Origin: Deltaproteobacteria bacterium
GTDB taxonomy: Bacteria > Desulfobacterota > Desulfobaccia > Desulfobaccales > Desulfobaccaceae
Assembly: GCA_016874895.1 (NCBI GenBank)
Contig: VGSX01000027.1
Span: 1-21,591, forward strand
Direction of reading: 5' to 3'
Length of the DNA: 21,591 nt
Under the pieces are notes generated by a model, which saw only the letters and a program-made list of their open reading frames with translations, was not told the DNA's origin and did no database searches. Shown piece after piece: positions 15,908 to 21,591 of the stretch (positions are counted from its first letter, which is position 1; the number at the start of each line of letters is the position of its first letter). A program made the position numbers and the translations under genes.

Positions 15908-16563
15908 CACCTGCGGCGGGCAATCAGTTGCCCCGACCGGAGGAAGTCCGGCAGCGGTTTCAGGCCCTGCAGGTGCGGCGGCAGATGCTCCAGATCCGCC
16001 AACAGCAGGCCCGCACACAGCACGAGGAGCTCACCGCGTTTTTAGGGCTGGCTCCGGGCATTGCCACCCGGCTGGACGCCTTGTCCCAGAACCTCTTCGG
16101 GGATATCCTGGCCGAAGTGGAGCGGAATCTGACCTACGCCCTCCAGGAAATCCTGGAACAGGACCTTAAGGTGGTGAGCAGCACCGAGGTCAAAAGGGGC
16201 AAGGCCACCATCAGCTTTGCGGTGGAGCGGGACGGGCAGCGGGAGGATATCCTCACCGGCCAGGGCGGTTCGGTGTGTAACATCATTTCCGTGGGGCTCC
16301 GCCTCATCGCTTTGTCCCAGCTGCCGGACCGGGAGCACCGGCGTTTTCTCATCCTGGACGAACAGGACTGCTGGCTGCGCCCCGACCTGGTCCCCCGCCT
16401 CATGGCCATCATCCACACCATCGCCCAGAAGCTCAATTTCCAGCTCCTGGTCATTAGCCATCACGACGTCAGCCTCTTTCGGGAATACGCTGACCGCATC
16501 TATCGCCTGGCCCCGGCCCCCAAACCTGGCGACGGCGTCCGCCTGGAACTTTTGGAAGGCTAG
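15904..16563 (+). CDS. Rad50/SbcC-like ATPase, C-terminal lobe
   Basis: The 219-residue protein begins with a GTG that overlaps the preceding stop (GTGA). A short helical or coiled-coil part (about 12-90) leads into the C-terminal ABC lobe. The signature region is LTGQGGSVCNIISVGLRL (117-134), a variant of LSGGQ. Walker B is FLILDE (148-153), and DEQDCW replaces the usual DEP-type D-loop start. The His-switch is in VISHHD (183-188). It has no Walker A; that is in the first gene, 1.3 kb upstream. Together the two form one complete ATPase. Compared with Rad50/SbcC, which has several hundred residues of descending coiled coil before this lobe, only about 80 remain here. Hypothetical alternatives, such as an independent recombination mediator, are less likely given the motifs and operon. 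Confidence 0.85.
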   Translation: MTPAAGNQLPRPEEVRQRFQALQVRRQMLQIRQQQARTQHEELTAFLGLAPGIATRLDALSQNLFGDILAEVERNLTYALQEILEQDLKVVSSTEVKRGKATISFAVERDGQREDILTGQGGSVCNIISVGLRLIALSQLPDREHRRFLILDEQDCWLRPDLVPRLMAIIHTIAQKLNFQLLVISHHDVSLFREYADRIYRLAPAPKPGDGVRLELLEG

Positions 16564-16576
16564 GCCGAACCTCATA

Positions 16577-16611
16577 AGGGCGGGCACCCAAGGCCTGCCT
16601 TACTAATTTTC
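16577..16611 (+). terminator. Possible terminator of the split-Rad50 operon
   Basis: GGCGGGC (16579-16585) pairs with GCCTGCC (16593-16599) including one G-U pair, extended by AG/TT to about 9 bp, with a 7-nt loop. The tail TTACTAATTTT is only moderately T-rich. It starts 13 bp after the stop of the fourth gene. Confidence 0.45.
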
Positions 16612-16699
16612 ATGACTTATATGTCACCTGTGAACTATGCAAATAACTCAATAGAAGATGAGGCTACTGGTTGGTACGAGGGGAATTTCTGACATTAAC

Positions 16700-16734
16700 C
16701 CGGAGCCCTGCCGGCCTTTTTCGGCAGGAACCGG
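16700..16734. other. GC-rich hairpin between convergent operons
   Basis: CCTGCCG (16707-16713) and CGGCAGG (16722-16728) form a 7-bp stem, flanked by complementary CCGG (16700-16703 and 16731-16734). No U tract follows on the minus strand, where it would lie 50 bp after the 318-residue gene. It could still slow transcription or stabilise a 3' end. The rest of 16612-16783 holds nothing I recognise. Confidence 0.35.
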
Positions 16735-16783
16735 GGCATGGCCGAAATACAGCTCTTGCGCTTCCCGGTCCTGCCGCATAGTA

Positions 16784-17740
16784 TTATCTCCTCTTTTTGA
16801 CGCTAAGGTTTATGACCTCCCGCCGCCCGGCTGCAAATCTGGTCTTGGCCGGCTGCGCGCATAATTGTCTGCCTTCTTTATCCAGTACTTGGACGTAGAG
16901 ATCGGGTCTGGCCTCGATGAGGTCCCGGAAATCTTCCGTCCGGTAGCGAAGTTCGTAGTAGCCGTCATTCATGGTCTTGACTCTGCCGAGCCGGTCATCA
17001 AAAAAGAGGTCCTCATCATATACGGTCACAGTCAAGCCATCAAGGCCATTGCCCTTCTCGTCAACTACCCGGCCGCGTACTATCCAGATGTCAGGGGGAG
17101 CCATCGTCCCCTCGGTATAATCTGTTGGAGGTGCCTGACACACCCCGGCACTATCGGCAAGCAGGAGACGGCGATAGTACATATAGCCGGCCTCCAGGGG
17201 GAGAGGGGTCGTATCTTTTAGCAGGATTCTCTGAGCCTGATCCAGGACATAGAGATAATACTGGGGCAGAACCTTTGCTTCCATCTGAGCGGCAGCTTTG
17301 GGGGTATGTATAATGGAAAAGTAGCCGCGGGCATCGGTGCAGCCGTAGCCGAAATCCTGGCGCCATTTCCCCTTGGCATCAAAAATACCGATAGTCAGGC
17401 CGCTCTTCCCTTTCCGATTCTTATCCAGCACGACTCCATGAACCAGCCATTGGTCGGCTTCAAAGGCGGGGACCCGAACCTGGGCCCGTGCAGCTTCCTC
17501 CTCAAGATCGACTAGCATTTTTTCGCGGTATGCCAGTCTGGAGGCCATCTGCTTGACCCTGGGATGGTTTTGGCCGAGTTTTCCCGCCAGGCGGCTCTGT
17601 TCCCGCCTCAGGGCTTTATTTTTCACCGTATGGAAAAGTTTGCTGCGTTCCAGGTCCTCGGCGCGCCTGGTCTCGAGCATATCTAAAGAGGCATCAAGTT
17701 TACCGACAAACTCATCGTCACTGATCTGTCTCTTTTCCAT
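16784..17740 (-). CDS. Hypothetical protein with two transthyretin/CarboxypepD_reg-like domains
   Basis: The 318-residue protein has an N-terminal charged, mostly helical region (about 1-95) with no signal peptide. Two similar beta-sandwich-like modules follow. Module 1 is about 98-200: WLVHGVVLDKNRKGKSGLTI, then GCTDARGYFSI. Module 2 is about 222-302: WIVRGRVVDEKGNGLDGLTV, FDDRLGRVKTMNDGYYEL, PDLYVQVLD. These patterns match the carboxypeptidase regulatory-like / transthyretin-like superfamily (GxVxDxxGxxLxGxxVxVxD...TxxxGxYxL). Such domains are typically structural or binding modules, not enzymes. GAGG lies 8 nt before the ATG. It starts 37 bp after the large beta-helix gene, so the two are likely one operon and one assembly. 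Its function is unknown. Confidence 0.75.
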   Translation of the reverse strand: MEKRQISDDEFVGKLDASLDMLETRRAEDLERSKLFHTVKNKALRREQSRLAGKLGQNHPRVKQMASRLAYREKMLVDLEEEAARAQVRVPAFEADQWLVHGVVLDKNRKGKSGLTIGIFDAKGKWRQDFGYGCTDARGYFSIIHTPKAAAQMEAKVLPQYYLYVLDQAQRILLKDTTPLPLEAGYMYYRRLLLADSAGVCQAPPTDYTEGTMAPPDIWIVRGRVVDEKGNGLDGLTVTVYDEDLFFDDRLGRVKTMNDGYYELRYRTEDFRDLIEARPDLYVQVLDKEGRQLCAQPAKTRFAAGRREVINLSVKKRR

Positions 17741-17777
17741 GGAAATACCTCATTGGCTCCTTCTGCGGGGAGCCGAA

Positions 17778-20700
17778 CTATTGTTTGGCAAAGCTTTGCA
17801 CTTTGAAATAAGACGCAGTGGTTTCATACAATGGCGCGCAGTTGAAGTTGACGAGGATGGAATTGGCCGAATATTGAACAAACATCGGTATTCCCAGAGG
17901 TATCAGGCAATGGGTGGCCTGATTGCCCACCACGGTATTCATGAAACCCAGGGAGAACAGGGAGCAGGGCGTCAAGGTAAAACCTTCCTGGAAGCGGTTG
18001 TTGCAGGTGCGGACGGTTGCGCCGACCAGGCCCACGTCGAAAAAGAGGACGTCGAAAAATGAGGTGCATTCCGCCTGATTGCTGCTATAAGAAACGTCAT
18101 CAAGGGAGACCAGGAGTTGAGAACTTATGGCGCCTTGCGTGCCGGGGGTCAGCATATCCAGCGTGACCTGATTATTGTCAAACAGAATTCTGCCGCTGGG
18201 GAGATAGAGCAGGGCGGCAGCTGCACCTATTCCCGCCTGCGCCTGGACCGAAACGTGGGTGGTCATGGGAGCAGTCCGGGCCATGGCGCGATAGGATGGC
18301 AACAGCATGGCTGCGAGCAGATCTTTGGAGACCCCCAGGTTCTGAATAAACACACAGCCGGCTAATAAGGCGGCCAGGCTTGAGTTATCAACCCCCAGGG
18401 AGGTCAGTTGGTTGCCGACGATGGAGACCGGTCCGAAGGCAATGAGGGAGATCGTCCGACCCACGGGTTGCGTCACAATATTATGGTGAATTTTTACCGC
18501 CGGAATGCCATCGTGATAAAAGAGCTCTTTCTCCTGGATATATTCCCGGATCATTTCTCTAAAGCTCAAGGCGATGACAATCCCGCCTCGCCAGCCCGGT
18601 TGGATGCCGCCCGTAGTAGTGGTATCCCGCCTGCCATTATTCAGGATACGGTTATCGGAGATATCCACTTTCTCGCCATGCAGCATAAATATGCCACAGA
18701 CCGGCACCAGATGACTCTCACCGTTGTCCTGGATGGTATTTTCCCGAATGACCACCTTTTCGCAGTCGGCCAGGGCTATACCGCCAAAACCCATTTCCGG
18801 GAGCAGGTCGGCCTTGTCTCCTGAGGGGAGCTGCTTGAGATAATCGGGCAACTGTCTGAGGCAATCTTTTATCAGATTATTCGTAATGGCCAGGCCCTCA
18901 ACGCAGACGATTTCGCCGATATTTTTCTGCGAGAAGAACCCTAAAACCCCGATGCCGTTCAGACCCATACCCTGGATGTGGTTGTCCTGGATAGAGATGT
19001 CGTACAGGAAACTTTTGAACTGGCCAGCAAGGATTTCTTTAGCTGGAGGGTCCAATCTATTAAAAACGACAGAATTTCTATAATCTTGATATCTCGCCAG
19101 CAAGTCTTCGGGAAAATCACCGAGGGTGATGCCATTCCAGGAGCCGCCCAGGATACGGTTGCCGATAATCCTGACGGCTTCCGATCCTCCGCCGATCTGG
19201 ATGCCGCCAGAGCCCTGGTAGATTGCAGTTGGCATCCAATTGACCATGTCGCGAGGATTCTGCCAGACATGATTTGCATATTTCTTGAATTTCTTCTCTC
19301 GGTAAAGAATTTTCGGGTCAGTACACTCGTACAGGGGGTTGGGATAGGTTTCTTTATCGCCGATATCGATTACCTGTTTGTTCTTCTGGGCAGGCTCCAC
19401 CGAAATAATATTGTCTTTAATGAGCCCTTCCTCCCCTGCCAGGAAAATGGCGGCACGGCTGGCCTCCGAGTCAAGCATGACGATCTGATTGTCCTGGATG
19501 GCGATGTTTTTCCCGCCGGTCACTTTAATGGCGTGCGTTTTGGCATGAATTCTATTGGCCCGGATTTCCAGATCAGAGAGTTTGCCATTGGCAGTGTGAT
19601 GGGCTTCTATGCCGATGCCGGTCATCTGCACGATGTCGAGATCTTGCAGGACAATCCTTTGACAATCGATCAGCTGAAATACCGGTTCGTCGGGGTCTTT
19701 AGGATGGATGAGGGTCTGCCAGCGGCAGCCCTTGATGGTGAGTTTCTGCAGGCCGGAAATTATGAAATTTCCTTCATAGTCACCGGGGAGGAGGCAGATC
19801 TGGTAGCCCCTGTCGGTCGGCAGGCTTTTAATGACTTCTATGGCCTCCTGCAGATCGTCGAAGTCGCCGTGGCTGTCTTGGCCATTCCCCACAATAATGG
19901 TGCAGCACACCTGGCCCGGGCCGACCTCTTCGGCCACCTCAATCAGAGGGGGGAAGATCTTGCGGCAGTCGGTGGGCTGAGGTGGTAAAAAAGCCTGGTT
20001 GGCACTTTTTACCAATGCTAAGGGACAATACGCATGCTGTATTCCCAAGGGAGATTGGGCCAAAGGTGCACCGGTTAGGTCGTCAAAAGGCCATTCTATG
20101 TGCCCCTGGGTCTCTCTGGTAGCCGTCCGCGCAGGTACCAGCCAGTAATCGCCGCTCCGGAAGGTGTCGCCGCTAAAGCGGACTTCCAAACCGTTTTCCA
20201 GGGGGATCCAATCAGCCGTGATGGTAATGCCGGCAGCCGGGGCATCCTTCCCCTGATCCCAGCGGCGAATCCTGGGATGAGGCCCTAGCTCAGCCGGGTC
20301 AGGCAGAGAGACGCCGCTTTGAAAGGTAATCTGTTTCTCCGCAGGTTTGATGCCGTCGATAAGGAGCAGGCTGCCGGGTTCGCCTAAGAGTTCCAGCCTG
20401 TCCCCGTGAAGCTCGATCCACTGTCCGGGAGCAAAGCCCAGGTTTTCACTCCGGCCCAGGTCCTGGACTTCGATCACCTGACCACCGGCCGGTATCACCC
20501 CGGTCACCACTGAGCCATTATCCCGAGACCATTTGAAGGTGGCATCATTCACGCCGCCGGATTGATGAATCTCAATCCGGTAAAGCTGGTTTTCCAGGCC
20601 CTGATAGCCCGAACCAGGAGGAAGCTGGCAGGGTTCCTGGGCGGGAGGGGCTGGAGAAGTGCGAGCTGCGAGCTTGCCGGTATAAGAGTCATCGGGGTGT

Positions 20701-21452
20701 CGCCAGCCCGGCGGAAAGTGGCTGCAATCGAGGTTATCGTTGACCTCGTGCAGTTTGACCTGCCAGACGGTCTGCATCCGGGTAGCCGTATCCGGCCCGC
20801 CCAGGGCAATCTCCCGGATGGCCGGATCTTCGATGGCACTGACATGACGCGGCCAGACATCCAGATAGACGAGATAGGACCCGTCCTCGGGTATGGCAGC
20901 ATCCAGGGGATAGTGGGGCTGGGTGGCATACGTCAGGCAGCGCTGCACCAGGGGAAGCCCGTTTTTGGTAAGATCGGCAATTTCCTGGGCAGTCAGGGCT
21001 GGGGTAAAACTCAGGGACCGGTCCGAGGCATTGACTGCACTGATTTTGACGAAATTTACGGCCACCTCAGGGGCAATAAGGCCGATCCACTGACCTTGTT
21101 CCAGCTCCTGGCCATCCAGGTTTAACTCGGCCAGCTCCATCCTGTCTGTTTCTAGTTTAAGAACGGCAACGGCCTGGGGATCAATTTCACAGAGCGTGCC
21201 GGCCACGTACATCCGGCCTGGCGCAATGGTCAGGTCCTTATTATCAGGGGTAAGACCGACCTTGAAGCCGGGGGCGTATTTAGGTGCTCCCACAAATCCG
21301 ATGACATCTTGTGCCTCGGTGGTTCTGAGGTGATCTTCAAGGTGAACCTGTTCATTCCAGTCGGCGTCAACCTGTACGCGCCCCTGTTGCATGAGAACGC
21401 CGCGGTAATGTTTTTTCCGGTCGAAGGTCTGGCGGCTGAAATCACCCTTCAT
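17778..21452 (-). CDS. Large DUF6519-like / right-handed beta-helix protein
   Basis: The 1224-residue protein opens MKGDFSRQTFDRKKHY..VLMQQGRVQVDADWNEQ, which I recognise as the start of DUF6519-type proteins, running to about residue 500. A middle beta-rich piece (about 310-390, IPAGGQVIEVQDLG...PGQWIELHGD) belongs to it. From about 515 (DDLQEAIEVIKSLPTD.GYQICLLPGDYEG) to about 1190 the sequence is a right-handed parallel beta-helix (pectin-lyase/NosD-like) with many turns of the ...I.DN.I... type (IQDNQIVML, IIGNRILGG, IQDNHIQGMG, IRENTIQDNG). There is no Sec signal peptide, unlike typical secreted beta-helix enzymes, and I see no catalytic residues. GGAGG is 6 nt before the ATG. From memory, DUF6519 proteins can lie near phage-tail-like genes; no such gene is visible here. 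It may be a fibre or adhesin. Confidence 0.75.
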   Translation of the reverse strand: MKGDFSRQTFDRKKHYRGVLMQQGRVQVDADWNEQVHLEDHLRTTEAQDVIGFVGAPKYAPGFKVGLTPDNKDLTIAPGRMYVAGTLCEIDPQAVAVLKLETDRMELAELNLDGQELEQGQWIGLIAPEVAVNFVKISAVNASDRSLSFTPALTAQEIADLTKNGLPLVQRCLTYATQPHYPLDAAIPEDGSYLVYLDVWPRHVSAIEDPAIREIALGGPDTATRMQTVWQVKLHEVNDNLDCSHFPPGWRHPDDSYTGKLAARTSPAPPAQEPCQLPPGSGYQGLENQLYRIEIHQSGGVNDATFKWSRDNGSVVTGVIPAGGQVIEVQDLGRSENLGFAPGQWIELHGDRLELLGEPGSLLLIDGIKPAEKQITFQSGVSLPDPAELGPHPRIRRWDQGKDAPAAGITITADWIPLENGLEVRFSGDTFRSGDYWLVPARTATRETQGHIEWPFDDLTGAPLAQSPLGIQHAYCPLALVKSANQAFLPPQPTDCRKIFPPLIEVAEEVGPGQVCCTIIVGNGQDSHGDFDDLQEAIEVIKSLPTDRGYQICLLPGDYEGNFIISGLQKLTIKGCRWQTLIHPKDPDEPVFQLIDCQRIVLQDLDIVQMTGIGIEAHHTANGKLSDLEIRANRIHAKTHAIKVTGGKNIAIQDNQIVMLDSEASRAAIFLAGEEGLIKDNIISVEPAQKNKQVIDIGDKETYPNPLYECTDPKILYREKKFKKYANHVWQNPRDMVNWMPTAIYQGSGGIQIGGGSEAVRIIGNRILGGSWNGITLGDFPEDLLARYQDYRNSVVFNRLDPPAKEILAGQFKSFLYDISIQDNHIQGMGLNGIGVLGFFSQKNIGEIVCVEGLAITNNLIKDCLRQLPDYLKQLPSGDKADLLPEMGFGGIALADCEKVVIRENTIQDNGESHLVPVCGIFMLHGEKVDISDNRILNNGRRDTTTTGGIQPGWRGGIVIALSFREMIREYIQEKELFYHDGIPAVKIHHNIVTQPVGRTISLIAFGPVSIVGNQLTSLGVDNSSLAALLAGCVFIQNLGVSKDLLAAMLLPSYRAMARTAPMTTHVSVQAQAGIGAAAALLYLPSGRILFDNNQVTLDMLTPGTQGAISSQLLVSLDDVSYSSNQAECTSFFDVLFFDVGLVGATVRTCNNRFQEGFTLTPCSLFSLGFMNTVVGNQATHCLIPLGIPMFVQYSANSILVNFNCAPLYETTASYFKVQSFAKQ

Positions 21453-21472
21453 GGTTGGCCTCCTGGTGGTAA

Positions 21473-21591
21473 TTAACTTGCATAAAAAATCCCGGCCTCT
21501 AGACTACAGCGGAGGTATTCCGCCAAACGCAGCCGGAGGTTAATTTCTCGTTGGGGTTGATATAAATCATGCCAGACGCCCATTTCGGCCT
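21473..21591 (-). CDS. C-terminal end of an unknown protein, cut off by the window
   Basis: Read leftward from the window edge, one frame is open for 38 codons and ends EYLRCSLEAGIFYAS at 21473, 20 bp before the start of the 1224-residue gene. The peptide contains REINLRLRLAEYL, a plausible amphipathic helix. The other two minus frames also stop: one early, the other after 30 codons. This frame is favoured by its tight spacing to the next gene. It is too short to identify. Confidence 0.45.
   Translation of the reverse strand, partial: AEMGVWHDLYQPQREINLRLRLAEYLRCSLEAGIFYAS

Noticed and set aside
13041..16563. Frameshift or sequencing error splitting one sbcC gene
   Set aside because: About 1.3 kb containing a complete phosphoesterase gene and a coiled-coil gene lies between the halves, and each has its own start with overlap coupling.
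18978..19988. 336-residue plus-strand ORF opposite the beta-helix gene
   Set aside because: The minus-strand frame is open for 1224 codons with a clear ribosome site and repeat structure; this ORF lacks a convincing start and motifs.

Overview
The window looks like chromosomal DNA from a GC-rich, Gram-negative Desulfobacterota (Deltaproteobacteria) organism, possibly related to Desulfobacca or Syntrophobacterales. This placement is inferred from gene content: an F1 ATP synthase operon with two b-type subunits and no atpB/atpE beside it, a PEP-CTERM-like exported protein, multi-CBS proteins, and a 14-nt CCCCCTTT-type repeat remnant. I could not run any search.

Layout, left to right. 1-262: regulatory DNA with a minus-facing terminator-like hairpin, a perfect operator-like palindrome and a possible -10 box. 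263-1649 (+): two CBS-domain genes in tandem; the second has four CBS domains and a CxxC after each pair. 1656-4883 (-): glmU-glmS, which make UDP-GlcNAc precursors for peptidoglycan and LPS. 4884-5478: a long intergenic region with a weak cobalamin-riboswitch-like segment, an AT-rich tract and a very good sigma-54 promoter. 5479-6669 (+): an exported HAF-repeat protein with a C-terminal sorting signal. 6702-6783: back-to-back terminators. 6812-12691 (-): atpF'-atpF-atpH-atpA-atpG-atpD-atpC, a complete F1 sector plus stator. 12692-13040: a divergent intergenic region with a 70-bp imperfect palindrome.

13041-16563 (+) is the most unusual part. Four overlapping genes together encode what one Rad50/SbcC plus one Mre11/SbcD normally provide, but the ATPase is split. 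Gene 1 has the Walker A lobe, a long arm built from exact 39-residue PP repeats, and a zinc-hook CxxC at its very end. Gene 2 is an Mre11-like phosphoesterase. Gene 3 is a 112-residue coiled-coil protein. Gene 4 is the signature/Walker B/His-switch lobe. Start and stop codons overlap at every junction, so the four products are probably made together as a single complex.

16784-21591 (-): an operon with a cut-off gene at the window edge, a 1224-residue protein (DUF6519-like N-terminus plus a right-handed beta-helix, no signal peptide), and a 318-residue protein with a helical N-terminus and two transthyretin/carboxypeptidase-regulatory-like beta-sandwich domains. These look structural or adhesin-like, possibly from a phage-tail-like particle, but the window does not settle their function.

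I saw no tRNA, rRNA, CRISPR array, transposase or integrase.
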